Assembly (NCBI RefSeq): GCF_949987535.1 | Contig: NC_080075.1 | Coordinates: forward strand, 57,881,636-57,945,635 | Source: Balaenoptera acutorostrata | Taxonomy: Eukaryota > Chordata > Mammalia > Artiodactyla > Balaenopteridae | DNA: 64,000 nucleotides | Direction: 5' to 3' | In this document: in pieces, positions 1 through 45,625 of the stretch | Layout: each line of letters begins with the position of its first letter | Numbering within the stretch: the first letter of the stretch is position 1 | Program-made: the position numbers and the translations under genes | The notes under the pieces: generated by a model | What the model was told of the DNA's origin: nothing | The model's database searches: none | What the model saw: the letters and a program-made list of their open reading frames with translations, nothing else

Positions 1-276
1 TAACCTCATCCCTTGAGGTTCAAGCCTAGATTACAAGTTAAGCAGTATAACCAATATTGGTAACATTTTTATACTTCTCAAATGATTTTCATGTACATCT
101 TCATGTGAGCTTCATGTAACAACTCTGAGAAGTAATTAGGGCAATGAAACTTCAGTTCAGGGTGTGAGTGTGGAGCTTAGTTAGTTAGTAGTAGTCATGG
201 AATTTGAAATCACATCCTGATTTCACATTTCCTGTTGGTTCCCTTACACCATTTCTACCTCCATGATCTCTCTTTT

Positions 277-358
277 TTAAAGATTGAGATACAATATAAC
301 ATTTCATAAGTTTAAGGTGTAGGATGTGTTTATTTGATATATTTTTGTATTTCAGTAC
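277..358 (-). mobile_element. old L1 3' UTR remnant
   Basis: Resembles the complement of mammalian L1 3' ends (GATACAATATAACATT, then TTTAAGGTGTAGGATGTG and GATATATTTTTGTAT). Short and diverged. Confidence 0.45.
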
Positions 359-1429
359 AACCTCCATGATCTCTCGACCCTTAATATCTGAACCACCAAA
401 ACAACTTATTGTTTCTCCAAACTTAACTCTTTCTTGACTTTTCCCTCTCGTCTTATCTGCTATTACCCTTCCATCACACTTCAGCCAGAGTAAATTTGCT
501 GTCTTCTCAGGGGGCAAAACCCTTCTTTTTATGACTTTGCCTTTAGGACCAAAAGTTTGGATTACAGCAATCTCCCAACCTTTGTTCCTCTTCCCTTTGT
601 TCTTTAATAGATCAAATTCAGGGTTTTATCCTAATTTGCCTTCCTTAATAAGCCTGAATGGATCTTACATATAAAGAAGGGATTTTGGAGCTAGTTTCCC
701 CCTCCAGCCTTCGAATTTCAAGAGATGTCAGTTCTCATGCAAATTCATACCCACCTCCCATGAGTTAGTTTACTTAGTATCTTCTGTAACACCTGGATCA
801 TATTTAGTTAATGATAGTTAGACTGTTAGTTTGACTTGCTCAGACATATTTTCCTCCTTACTAGACCATGGTCCTTAAGTCTGTCTCTGGAGATTTTACA
901 GAAAAGGACAATTATTGAAAGGTTTAATAGTTTTTTTCTCCTTGCTCTCTTGGCTATGGGGATAAATAGTTGCGTTCTTGCTGTTTTTGTTTGTCCCATC
1001 CACCTCGTGCACTTGATTTTCCTCCTACTACTCCAGCTAAAGGACATGAAGCCAGAGTACTTGTTTGTTTTCCATTTTCCATTTCTAGCAGTAATGGTAA
1101 GAAAACTCAGAGCAGGTAAAAATCACTATTTTAGTTAAATTTAAAATGATCGCCTTTGAGATAGAGTTTGAAGTAGAAGAATCTTCATCTGTTTTCACTT
1201 TAAAGGTAATAATTACTTGATACCTATTTTCACTAGTATACATCGAAGCCTATTATGATAACAGCAAATTTACATCAGAGTAATATAATGAAATTAATGA
1301 AAATTATTTTTTTATTTTGGACTACTTTTTTTCTTATACAAGTGAACCTAGTACTGAATTGGAACTGCACAAAGTGTTTTGAAGCACAGTAACCCAGGTG
1401 GAAACAAACATGCTGTATTTTGGTTTTGA

Positions 1430-1764
1430 TGTTTTTTTGTTTGTTTGTTTGTTTTTATTTTTGCCTGCATTGGGTCTTCGTTGCTGCGTGCGGGCTTTCT
1501 CTAGCTGTGGCTAGTGGGGGCTACTCTTCATTGCAGTGTGCAGGCTTCTCATTGCAGTGGCTTCTCTTGTTGCAGAGCACAGGCTCTAGGCGCATGGGCT
1601 CAGGAGTTGCGGCGCATGGGCTCTAGGGCACACGGGTTTCAGTAGTTGTGGTGCATGGGCTTAGTTGCTCCGTGGCATGTGGCATCTTCCCGGGTCAGGC
1701 ATCAAACCCATGTCCCCTGCATTGGCAGGCGGATTCTTAACCACTGCGCCATCAGGGAAGTCCC
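1430..1764 (-). mobile_element. CHR-type tRNA-derived SINE
   Basis: Read on the - strand it starts GGGACTTCCCTGATGGCGCA, has the tRNA-like promoter region, then the long CHR body of repeated GCCACAACTACTGAAGCCC-like units, and ends in a T/G-rich (on +) tail at the left. Antisense to LRPPRC. Target duplication not clear. Confidence 0.9.
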
Positions 1765-2624
1765 TTTTTGTTTTTTTTTAATTACAGTAATTACTTTATC
1801 CTCACTGTCTATTAAATAGATTGTATGTAACAAAAACAGGAAAGATTAAGAGTTGAGTTCATTGTTTTAACTAAGCAGTAACTGGTTTTGGATAAGTTAT
1901 ATTTAGCATCCCAATTAGAATTCTATTCTCCATATTTTATTACATTTTTCATTTTTATTTTAAACTTGCAATGTTTAAAATTCAATAAGATGTTAAGAGA
2001 TAAGCCAGAAATGTAGACTATTACAGAAGCCTAGGAGATTTAGTTAATCTGACCTAGATGTTCTTTTGATGATTGAGATTTATTTGTGAAAACAGTTCTC
2101 AATTTTAAAATGAAGCATAGGAATATCTGCCATATAAGTCAGTTGTCCTGCCAGTGACAGGCAGATTAATCAGCCACAAAAAGGAAGAGTTTGCATAAAA
2201 GTTGTGCTAGTCAGATCACTGGCGTTTGGATGAGCCATAATATTGAAAGTTATAAGTGAATGTAGCTCTTGCATTTTACCATGCTCTAAAGAGGATTATC
2301 TAGTATTTTTTCAAGGGCTTTTTGTATACATTTGATGTTGGCTTCATTTTCAATGTAATGCATGTGAAACAAAACAGATAATGTGAGAAAATCCCTGAGT
2401 AGAAGTTGGGTGCAAATGTAAATATTAATGATGTTTGAGAATATATATCAACAGTTAATTTATTCAACATTTATTTCGTGTATCGGAAAATGTGGGTACT
2501 TGCACAGTTAGAATGAGAACACTTATACAACTTCTTCTGTACCAATTTTTCTGTCATTCTACCAAAGCTCTGAGATGTTAGTTCTTGTGTCAGTTTTTAA
2601 TTTAACATTGTACAATACTATTTT

Positions 2625-2983
2625 TTTTTTAACTTATTTATTTTATTTATTTTTGGCTGCATTGGGTCTTCATTGCTGTGCGCGAGCTTTCTCCAGTTGC
2701 AGCGAGCGGGGGCTACTCTTCATTGTGGCACGCGGGCTTCTCATTGCGGTGGCTTCTTGTTTTGCGGAGCACACAAGAAGTGTGCTAGGTGTGTGGGCTT
2801 CAGTAGTTACAGCACGCGGGCTCAGTAGTTGTGGCTTGCGGGCTCTAGAGTGCAGCCTCAGTAGTTGTGGTGCACGGGCTTAGTTGCTCTGCGGCATGTG
2901 GGATCTTCCTGGACCAGGGCTCGAACCCGTGTCCCCTGCATTGGCAGGCGGATTCTTAACCAGTGCGCCACCAGGGAAGCCCC
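2625..2983 (-). mobile_element. CHR-type tRNA-derived SINE
   Basis: Full-length copy, antisense to LRPPRC, flanked by the 14-base target duplication TACAATACTATTTT (2611-2624 and 2984-2997), which fixes its borders. Confidence 0.93.
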
Positions 2984-3959
2984 TACAATACTATTTTTAA
3001 GAAATAAAAAGTAATGAGGACTTATAAATAAGAGATCAGATTTGAGGGTTGCCTGGTGTCATCCACAAAACTGAGTGGAAAAAGCAGTAAACGTATGTCC
3101 TCTGGACTGGAGCAGCCAGGGTAATGAGTATGTTGTTTTCTTATCATAATGCTGGGATTGAAATGTAGTATTTAATAGGGAAGCCCTATTACAGATGATG
3201 AAAATACTGGAAGTAGAGTGACAGATCCTTGGAATTATATGTGAAGTGGTTTGCCTTTTATTTCAGTATCCAAAATTGTAAAGTAATTGTTTTGAAGCCA
3301 GAGTTATTGACTAAACCTTAGTAATTCCTAATTGAGGCTGTAACACACATCTCAATTACTGAAATAAACTAAGACTATGAACTAATTTTAAGTACTTAGC
3401 TTGTTTTTAGTACTTAGCTCTTTAAACGTTTAGTTTTAGATACTAGGCAAGCATGTATGGTAATCAGAGTACTTTTATCACTGAGTTTTACAAAGCATAT
3501 TTCTTTAAAAGCCATTGGTTTTATCATTGTGACAATTGTTAGTAAGTCTACATAACATATTAATAATTTTTGCTTCCTGAATCTATTGGGATCTCTGAAG
3601 TGTGTGTGTGTGTTTAATTTGACATATTTTGGAGTTGATTTAGTCCATCATTTCAAGGTTTCTTTTTGAGCTACAGAAAGCTTAGCCATTTTTAATGATT
3701 AAAGATTTATGGAATGAAAATTGACCTACAAAGTAACATTTTGAAATAACCCGAATCTTCTAGACACTGGTTAAGTATAGGTTGTTTTAATCCTAAAGGT
3801 CTTTGATAACTGTGGGATTAAGTTATAGGTTTCTTTTAGTATACACATTTGGCAGGGAGGAAGCAGGGTCATTAGAAGGAAAACTATTTGTCTTTGAGGG
3901 AAGATTAACATTTAGTTAAAGCCTTACCTTGTGTGCTGTATGATTATTTTATTTTACAG

Positions 3960-36928
<32,969 letters not shown>

Positions 36929-37011
36929 AGCAAGCCGGCACTACTTTATTTTGTGTGTATTTGTGATTCTGTGTCTAAAATGTTACTTTTTAAATGTATT
37001 TGAGAGGACAG

Positions 37012-37017
37012 AATAAA
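37012..37017 (+). promoter_or_regulatory. LRPPRC: LRPPRC proximal poly(A) signal
   Basis: AATAAA lies 84 bases after the LRPPRC stop codon and is followed by a T-rich stretch (TTTGTTTATGTACTTTTATTT), so a short 3' UTR ending near 37035 is likely. Confidence 0.7.
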
Positions 37018-38996
37018 CAAATGAAAAGTTACTTTGTTTATGTACTTTTATTTATTCATAATATATGATAATCAACATCTTATTGACAATAACTGTGTAT
37101 ACTAAGTCACTAGACTTCTTTGGGTTTTGCCTACAATGTAGGTCTGTGGCATTTTCCTTGAGGCTCCTGGTGTAAAAAGCCATAGTTTTTCAAGGTTCTT
37201 CTCCCATTTGACTTTTCAGATTCCCAGCTCTATTTCATTTATTATTTTCATAAAAAGATTGTTCCTTTAGTTAAGACTTGCTTGTCAATATTGTTTATCT
37301 GAAAAATTTTGGAGCTGGACAAAATGATGCTTAGTGGGCTTTCTAATGCTTAATATTCTATGAAGTAACAATTCTTTATTACTGTAAAGCCCTGCGTACT
37401 TTTCCAGTTTTGTAAAATGTTGGCGCCAGAAGGCATCCCAGGAGTCATCAAATCCAGCACTCTTCATTTCCCAGTGAGAAGCTAAGACTCAAAGAGACTT
37501 GTTTGGTCAGGGTGCTCCCTCCATGCCTTCCCTTCTACCACGGAGGCTCCCACAAACCTCTGTTCACTGGAGTCTCCAAAACTGCATCTGAGTGTGAGTT
37601 TGATCATGAAGTAAGAGCAATGCATTTCCTTCATCTTGGTTTCAGGTCTTCATCAGCACAAGCTACACCCTACACTGGACTTGTTACTTCATACTGCATA
37701 TCAGTGAACATGTGAGTAAGTATATGAAGGAGTGAAACCTCTGTTTGAATTCAGTTTTATCAAAGTTATCCTCAAATTGGCCTTCATGCCTGTTAAGATC
37801 TATACTGTAAATAGTTACTATAAAAGAATTTAAGATGGGTAGTCAAGACAGTTTACCATCTTAATGTAATGTTAACCTATTTGGGGATTATATTATTTAA
37901 GAAGTTGAAAATGCTTTGTTGAGAGTTATCCCCACTTTGGTGTATCCCTTGTTCATTTGAAATCGGTGATTAGCTACTGTTTTGGTTTCAGTTAGATTAC
38001 TTGGTTCCCACCATTTACGTGAAGGGAGACCTTGCCTTGGGGAGTAAGCCAGCCTCACCCTGTATGCCGCTAACCTGTGTCTTGTGGGATCAACCATTCT
38101 GCATCTACAGCCTGCAGATGGCATGAGAGGGAGGGTTGATGGAGGGAAGCCAAAAAATAAATGTCATCGTGGCATCAACCATGCTTCATCTCTGTTTTGT
38201 AGAGTTAGACCTAAGGAATAGGGCTCAGCCAGTGCCGAGTCCCAGCCTAGAAGACTTAGTAAAGCTTTCCTTTGTGTACTCCTCAGGTAGGTGCAGGACC
38301 TGTACGTGTTGTTTTGACACTACCTGATTTACCATGAACCTCACTCCATTAGGGCTTCCACTGAAGCAGGCTTTATATTTTGTAGTTATGCCAACCATAA
38401 GATAATTGAGCTAAATTTTATTGATAGTCATTGAATTAGGTCTCTAAGATGAGGAACAACATTGGGGCATAATCTGGACTTCCCAGTTATCTTTAGGGAA
38501 GCTCAGAGTACAATCTCATTTGCATGAAGTGACTCCAAGCCAGCCTTGTATATGGACTCTGGTAAAATGTGGGTCTAGTGCAGAGGAAATAGATATAAAT
38601 CCCTCGATGAGCTTTCTACTGCTTAATAACATTTCTAGCATTCTGAACAGCAGGCTGGACCATTCAATATATTACATACATTAAAGAACTATCAAGTCAT
38701 GCATCTGTAATACTGTATTGGCTTCCTGTTTTGAATGTAAATATTTAACATGTAATCATTGTATATTCTAGGTGAGCTTACGAATGCTTTCTAAATATCT
38801 AATAGCAAAATTGAAATAAATAGAAATATAAACACAATTATAGCAGCACTCAATGGTACCTTTTAGATTCAAATTATAAGCAAACAGCTAATTCTAAAAA
38901 GTAAATGTCATTATAAACTTTGGGGAGGTACAGTGTTTTATATGTAATTGTATGTTCGTGTATTTAAACCTAATAATTTTAATGTGAAATGCTTTG

Positions 38997-39002
38997 AATA
39001 AA
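38997..39002 (+). promoter_or_regulatory. LRPPRC: possible distal LRPPRC poly(A) signal
   Basis: AATAAA with a downstream GT-rich stretch (CCTGTGGGCTTCTTCG). The interval 37050-38990 carries no obvious young repeat, which would suit a long conserved 3' UTR of about 2 kb. Usage is inferred, not shown. Confidence 0.4.
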
Positions 39003-41971
39003 TTGTATTCCAGCAACCTGTGGGCTTCTTCGTTTTTATCTTATTAAATTTTTATATAACCACTTTAAGCCATTTCAAGGACTTGAGTCTTAAAATTTTT
39101 AATTAAAAATCGTGTGGTGGCCTCTGTTATGGCCGGAATTTCCTTGTTTTAAATGGTGTACAGGTTGTGAGCGGGGGAACCAGGGAAGTCACTGCTTATC
39201 TGTTTTAAGGACAGACAGATACTCAGTCTGAGATCTCTGAGGTACAAAGTTGGCAAGAATTAGAGTTGGGTGTGTGGTGAATGACACTTAAAAGGGAGCG
39301 GGTTTTATCTTGCGTTAAGTGTCAGACGGAGGGCGCATTTTACAGCTGCACGGATGAGTGGGGCTCCACTCCACCAGGGCCGTCTGCAGCACACTCCCGT
39401 CTTCCTCCTGTTCCTCGCTTGTGCATGCTCACGGAGGCCGCTTCAGTGTCCCCTCTCCCACCCGGAATACTAATTGTTCTCTCTCCAGGGCCCACCTGAA
39501 GCCACTTGAAAGCGCAGCAGGTACCAACCACACAGGTTGTAAACTCCCTGAGGATCAGTTCTTTGTCTCCTGTCTGTGTGTCCCCAGCTTAGCGCATTCA
39601 TGAGTTGTCAGTGGTCAGTTCTGTGGGTTCTACCATGTGTCAGGTGCCCCTCTTGCCTGATATTCACGGTGAGGAAACTTAGGGAAGTTAAGAAGGGAAC
39701 TTAGGGAAGTTAAGTTGCCCAGAATCACAGCGATAATATCACACGTCCAGGACTTTGAGAGTCATGTACTTACTATGAGGTTACAAAAAAACCGATGGAA
39801 TCCAGCCTAAACTCAGTTAAAAATCCAGTTAATGGTCAAATTGGAATCTCTAAACTATAAGAATATTTTTTAAAAACCTTTCACATGAATACAAGTGTTC
39901 ACAGTCTCTGGACAGCTAGCACTGTATTTTCTTCCAGTTAATCAAATACCCAGTGCCTGGCGTAATCACTGAGTTTTCAAGTTCCAATAAATTATTAAGC
40001 AAGCTTTATATTGCAAATTGTTCTTCCCGGTACAATTTATTTCTCCAGTCTGTCTGCAGTGTGTGTGCTGTGCACATTTTTTCTCATGTCTTCGAGCAAA
40101 CAATATTCACTTAATATTTGCCTTTTTGAAAAACCAATATTTGTAGTTTCTGTAAGTGAAAGCAACATTCCTGAAGTATGGTCGAACTAGTAGCTGTAGG
40201 GGGTACAAAATCATGGTAATTTATCGCTTTGCTGTTGTACAATCATGAGCTTGAGTGTTTCCAATAGAAACGTATCCTGCTTTCAGGCTTGTGGACTTTA
40301 CAAAGCCCACATTATGCAGCCTTGGTACAAATAAAATAGCTGCATTAGCAAATTCAAAATAGGCACTTGTCTTTTTTTTTTTGCATGAAATAAACATCAT
40401 CAGGTCCAGGTAGAGCAAAAAAAACACTTAACCAACTTAGGATCTACCATCTCTGCACATTCATTTGGACAATGGTTGGCTCTTGGGATCCATGTTTCAA
40501 GAGTTCACTAGAGAATAGATCTCACCAGCCCTGCCCCCTGTGTGCACTTGCTGAGGTTCTCTTAATTATTTACTTGTTTTTGTAGTTTCCTCCCCCAAGA
40601 ACTTGTGCTCTCCCAGTGCTCTGCAGCCCCACCAGTTAGAACAGCCTGGCACTGATAGGTGCCCAGTGAGCATCACTGATTGAACCAATGGGCACATCAC
40701 CTGTCCCCCTTTCCAAGGCATGTTCTTTCTGAGATGTATGGTTTGTGTGCATTGGGGGGTTTCTTCCTCACACACAAATGTCTTTATAGGAGATAGAGGT
40801 GCCACTTTTTAGCTCAGAGCTAGGATATTGGGGGTTGAGAGCTGAGAAGTCTTTCAAACCCTGTGTGCCCACATGTTAGCATTTCCGGATTTGCTGCCAG
40901 GAGGAAGAGGGCTCTCAAATGTGTGATGAAATCAGACAACCTCAAGCTGAGTACAAGCACAGTGCAAGAGTGGAATCAACAAAAAGCTTCATTTTTAACA
41001 TGGGGCCACAGAGCTTTTTAGAGTTTGGGGGAAAAAGGAACACCTCCAGTTTTACGAAAAGACTAGACCACCGCACGAACGATAACTGTGAGGACTATTA
41101 CATGGAAAGCTGAGAAGTGTTATCCATCCTTTGAGCTGGTGTATTAAAATCTCAACCCACTGCTTAAAACATCATTGTTTTAACTATTAGCTGTTAACAC
41201 CACATGCACGGCTGTTCCCGGGCCACCACCAGAAAATGGGCTGTGCTCCATCTGCCTGCCTCTGCCCAGGCTGTCTCAGGCAGACCATGGAAAAAAGACG
41301 GGATATTGCTCTATCCCCTGGCCAGTTTAGAAGAACCAATTGTTTTATCAAAAACAAATGACAGATGAGATTTGAATTACCTAGTTTAGACTATTTGCAA
41401 ATAAGGATGCTTTCTTTCAGGCATGAGCATGGGATGTATTTTCCAAATAAGCACAGATCCACCGGTAAGATGCTTCCTCACTCCTGCATCCTAGCATCCC
41501 ACTCTCTCGCTCTCTTCCTCGGAGTCTGCTTGGTGCTCCAGATCCATGACTGGACCCAAAGGAGAGTGGCTCAGGGCAGCTGTGCTAAACTCTGCCAAGT
41601 GACTAATGTGCGTCTCAGTAGAAACCCCTATAGCCCCAGGTCTGTAGTTAACACTTGGATTGGTGTAGCTTTAAATAGCACTGCTGCTAGCTGTTTCATC
41701 TGGGATCAAAACAAGAGCGTGGAAGAAAAGAAGAAAACAAGTGCAAGATCTACTTCTGTGAGCCTGACCAGGGAGATCAGCTTGACCAAGGGCATGATTG
41801 TGTCTTAAATAATCTTTATAGGAACGGAAGCCGTTTAAAAAAAATCACCTCAGGAAATATTTGAGTTAATATAGGTAATTATTTTCTGCTTAATTAAAAT
41901 TTCCCCGTCAGTAGCACAACTTGAAATTGGAGGGCTTAAAATGCCAATTTCAAAACCTTTACCTGTTGACC

Positions 41972-42190
41972 AAGGGCCTGCAAACTACAGCCTCAGGCCA
42001 AGTCCAGCACGCTCCCTGTTTTCATAAATAATGTTTCACTGGGACACAGCCACACCACCCATACTTCAGAGTTGTCTGTGGTGCCTTCACACTGCGACAG
42101 CCAACTTGGGTATTTGCGACAGACTATATGGCCTGCAAAGGAAATATTTGCTATCTGACCCTTAATGGGAAAAGCTTGCAGCCCCTGCTT
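41972..42190. mobile_element. hAT-Charlie type remnant
   Basis: Left end CAAGGGCCTGCAAACTACAG and right end GCTTGCAGCCCCTG are imperfect inverted repeats; internal words CACTGGGACACAGCCACACC and GACAGACTATATGGCCTGCA match the familiar mammalian hAT element with a GGTCNGCAAACT end. Confidence 0.65.
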
Positions 42191-42609
42191 TTTTTTTTTT
42201 TTTCCAATTGAAATATAGTTGATTTACAATATTGTGTTAGTTTTTGGTGTACAGCAAAGTGATTCATTTATATATACATTTTTTTAAGGTTATTTTCCAT
42301 TAGAGGTTATTACAAGATATTGCATATAGTTTTCTGTGCTATATAGTAAATCCTTGTTGCTTATCTATTTTATGTGTAGTAGTTTGTATCTGCTAATCCC
42401 ATACTCCTCATTTATAACCCCCCCCTTCCCCTTTGGTAACCATAAGTTTGTTTTCTATGTTTATGAGTCTGTTTCTGTTTTGTATATAGGTTCATTTGTA
42501 TTATTTTTTAGATTCCACATGTAAGTGATATCATATAATGTTTGTCTTTCTCTGTCTAACTTACTTAACTTAGTATGATATTCTCTAGGTCCATCTGGGC
42601 TGCTGCAAA

Positions 42610-43125
42610 TGTTACCAGAGTGGGACCCCCTTCCGAGGCCCGAGAGTGGGCTCTCGTATAACACTAGGAAGTGAATTGTCTGAGGAGACACACGGACTGA
42701 CAAAGCAAAAGACTTTATTGAGAAGGGCCGCCTGGGTGAAGAACAGCAGGGTAAGGAAACCCAGGAGAACTGCTCTGCCATGTGATTCGCAGTCTCAGGT
42801 TTTATGGTAATGGAGTTAGTTTCTGGGTTGTTTCTAGCCAATCATCTTCCTTGTGCCCATATGTGGTCTGACTCAGGGTCCTTCCTGGTGGCATGTGCAT
42901 CTCTCAGCCAAGATGGATTCCATTGTGAGGGTTTCTAGGAATTTGGCAGGACATATTACAGACTGGCATCTCCTCCCTCCTACTGGCCCCTCCTGAATTC
43001 TCCTGGTTAGTTTTTGGTGGCAGCACCGAGTTCTTTATCAGGACCTCCTGTTGTGAGACAACTCATAGAGCAGTTATTATTGTGCCTGGCCAAGGTGGGT
43101 GGTTTTGGTCAACAGTTTCCTAACA
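42610..43125 (-). mobile_element. solo LTR of an endogenous retrovirus
   Basis: 516 bases bounded by TGTTA / TAACA and by a 4-base direct repeat CAAA (42606-42609 and 43126-43129). On the - strand it carries AATAAA (complement at 42714-42719) in AATAAAGTCTTTTGC, as in class I (gammaretrovirus-like) LTRs. No internal viral genes are present, so it is a recombined solo LTR. It sits inside an L1, so it is younger than that L1. Confidence 0.88.
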
Positions 43126-43588
43126 CAAATGGCAATATTTCATTCTTTTTTATGGCTGAGTAATATTCTGTTGTGTATACATATACACCACATATTCTTA
43201 AACCAATCGTCTGTTGATGGGCACTTGGGTTATTTCCATGTCTTGACTATTGTAAACAGTGCTGCTATGAATGTTGGAGTGGATGTATCTTTTCAAATTA
43301 GAGTTTTTATCTTTTCTGGGTATATGCCCAGGAGTGGGATTGCTGGATCAAAATAAGCTCTATTTTTAGTTTTTTGAGAAACCTCCATACTGTTTTCCAC
43401 AGTGGCTGCACCGATTTACATTTCCACCAACAGTGCAGGAGGGTTCCCTTTTCTGCACATCCACTTCAGCGTTTATTATTTGTAGACTTTTTGATAATAG
43501 CCATTCTGACTGGTGTGAGGTGCTATCTCATTGTAGTTTTGTTATGAATTTTTCTAAAAATTAGCGATGTTGAGCATATTTTCATGTG

Positions 43589-43688
43589 CCTGTTGACCAA
43601 GGGTCTGCAAACTACAGCCTCAGACCAAATCCAGCATGCTCCCTGTTTTTGTAAATAATGTCCATTATTTACGAAATAAATAACTATT
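43589..43688. other. non-L1 patch inside the L1, copied from the nearby hAT region
   Basis: 43589-43660 is about 90 % like 41962-42032, including the 10 bases CCTGTTGACC that lie outside the hAT end. It is followed at once by a perfect short hairpin (GTAAATAATG-TC-CATTATTTAC, 43651-43672) and then L1 resumes at about 43689. Confidence 0.75.
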
Positions 43689-44059
43689 CTGCCCATTTTT
43701 TTGATTGGGTTTTTTGTTGTTGTTGTCGTTGAGTTGTATGAGCTGATTGTATATTTTGGATATTAACACGTTGTCAGTTGCATCATTTGCAAATATTCTC
43801 TCCCATTCTGTAGGTTGTCTTTTCATTCTATTGATGGTTTCCTTTGTTGTGCAAAAGATTGGGTCCCATTTGTTTATTTTTGTTTTTATTTCTTAGGCCT
43901 TGAGAGACTGATCTAAGAAAATACTGCTATGATTTATGTCCAAGGATGTTTTTCCTATGTTCTCTTCACAACCCCTGTTTGTGGTAATTACACAGAAGCA
44001 GATCTCTACCCTTCTAATTCAGGGAGGGCTCACTGAACTGTGTGCACGCCTCTAGAACA

Positions 44060-44190
44060 GTGGTTCTTCTCCTTGGCCTCACATGCCCTGAGGAGCATTT
44101 TTTTTAAAACAGACCAGTTGAACCAATCTCTGGGGGTGGGCCCACATTGGCATCTGTTAAAGCTCCAAGGTAGAGAACCACTGCTCTAGG
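44060..44190. mobile_element. MER5-like hAT remnant
   Basis: Inverted ends AGAACAGTGGTTCTTCTCC and GGTAGAGAACCACTGCTCT, with the core GGGGGTGGGCCCACATTGGC. Typical of MER5-type non-autonomous hAT elements. Confidence 0.65.
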
Positions 44191-44727
44191 GAAAAAAGAG
44201 GGAGAGAGAAAGAAAGAAAGGAAGAAAAGACTGAATGGTTCTAACACTCATGACGTCACATGATGTACCTCAGTGGCTGTCAACTCTCACTTCACTCTGG
44301 AATCACTGGAGAGTTAAAGAAAAAACCCAGTCTTCTTCCTCCTTCTCCATTCTCCATTCAGGCCTAAAGCCACTAGCTGACCACACTGTAGTTGGGAGCG
44401 GCTGTGGGGTGTGAGTTGGGGTGGGAGAACTCACCCCAGAGTAGTGGGCCAGAGTAGGGTGAGGAGGACACCTCTGCAGACTTAGGGACAACTTGATTTG
44501 GGAGTTAGAGCCTTAGCAAGGTGTCCACACGGGGGAAGGCATGCAGTGGAGTTGGGAGATTGGTTACATATTGGAGGTTAATTAAATGAGTGAAAATATT
44601 AAGGCTAGTGGAAGCCAGGTTTCTTACAATTGGAGGAGGGAGTTATAATTGCAAAAAGGGAAAAAAACTAGACTCAACTCTGTGGTGGTAGATTGGAATT
44701 GGATGTATCAATGTGGGGAAAAAATAT

Positions 44728-44830
44728 ATTTATATATATAAAAATTTGGACAGATGTGTCTGTGTGTGTATGTCTGTACACACATACATACACACGTATA
44801 CACATAAACATATATGCATGCATATAGTCC
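44728..44830. repeat. AT/GT-rich simple sequence
   Basis: Imperfect alternating AT, GT and CA runs (ATATATTTATATATAT, GTGTCTGTGTGTGTATGT, CACACATACATACACACG). Confidence 0.8.
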
Positions 44831-45299
44831 CTAGCTTTGTCCACTGAGAGGGCCTGGGGGCAGTAATGCCCCAGTACCAATGAGCATACTTATCACTCAG
44901 ATCTTGGCTTCTAAATACCATTTTCCACTGAAAGGAACCAAGATTCTTTAGAGAAATGTCTGCTTCCATGACTAGGGGTTGGGAAAGTACACGATGAGCC
45001 TGAAACAGTTTGTTGTGAAAGTGTTCAGAGAATGATGGGGACCTGTCAAAGGAGGCAGAAGCCAGCTTGAATGGGCTCCCATTGCCACATCAGGGACAAT
45101 CTGAACGTCCAAGTTAATGATGGTAAAAGATTACAACCATGGAAGAAACCAGGAAACTGCAAGTTGATATTGATATAAATTTTAAAATGAATTAATGGAA
45201 AGTGATGAGGAATAGGCCATTTACACAGTTTCTAAATACCTGCCTACAAATGCTTATTAATTACAAAAGGAGGGAAAATCGTTGACTGTGGTGAAGCCT

Positions 45300-45625
45300 G
45301 GCAAGTACTCCTTTGATCACGTGATCAAAGTGAACAACATCAGTTTGGGACAAATCGAAATCATGCGCCACTGATAGGATGTAATGAGAAAAGCACATCT
45401 CTTCTGTGATATTCCTGCCAGAGGTGCGTGACCTGAATTTAATCATGAAAATATATCAGACAAACCAAATCTAGATATATTCTACAAAATCTTCATGTGT
45501 CAAGGTCATGGAAGTTAAGGAAAGCTGATGATTATTCTAAACTAAAAGAGAATTGATGACTAGATCCAATGCTTGATCCTGATCTGGATCCTTTTGCTAT
45601 GAAGGACATTGTCAGAACAGAGTCT
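45300..45625 (+). mobile_element. old L1 3' UTR remnant
   Basis: Words such as AAAATATATCAGACAAACCA, TTCTACAAAATCTTCA, GTGTCAAGGTCATGGAAG and TGATCTGGATCCTTTTGCTA follow the order of old L1 3' UTRs in the + direction. Confidence 0.5.

Larger units (their letters stand above)
1..3959 (+). other. LRPPRC: LRPPRC intron (5' end outside window) with two SINEs
   Basis: AT-rich intronic sequence. It holds an old L1 3' remnant (about 277-358), two CHR SINEs in antisense orientation (1430-1764 and 2625-2983) and a short TG run near 3600. I looked for a further LRPPRC exon and saw none I could support. Confidence 0.7.
42195..43985 (-). mobile_element. L1 3' fragment interrupted by a solo LTR
   Basis: Complement of an L1 3' UTR (TTGAAATATAGTTGATTTAC) followed by ORF2 3' sequence (ATGGCTGAGTAATATTCTGT, GGTATATGCCCAGGAGTGGG). 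The L1 sequence resumes exactly after the LTR at 42610-43125. A patch at 43589-43688 is not L1. Confidence 0.85.

Noticed and set aside
3174..3260. possible earlier LRPPRC exon after TTACAG
   Set aside because: The short open frame has no recognisable LRPPRC residues and the donor is poor.
41365..41808. 147-residue + strand frame
   Set aside because: No family, no splice or promoter context and ordinary intergenic composition.
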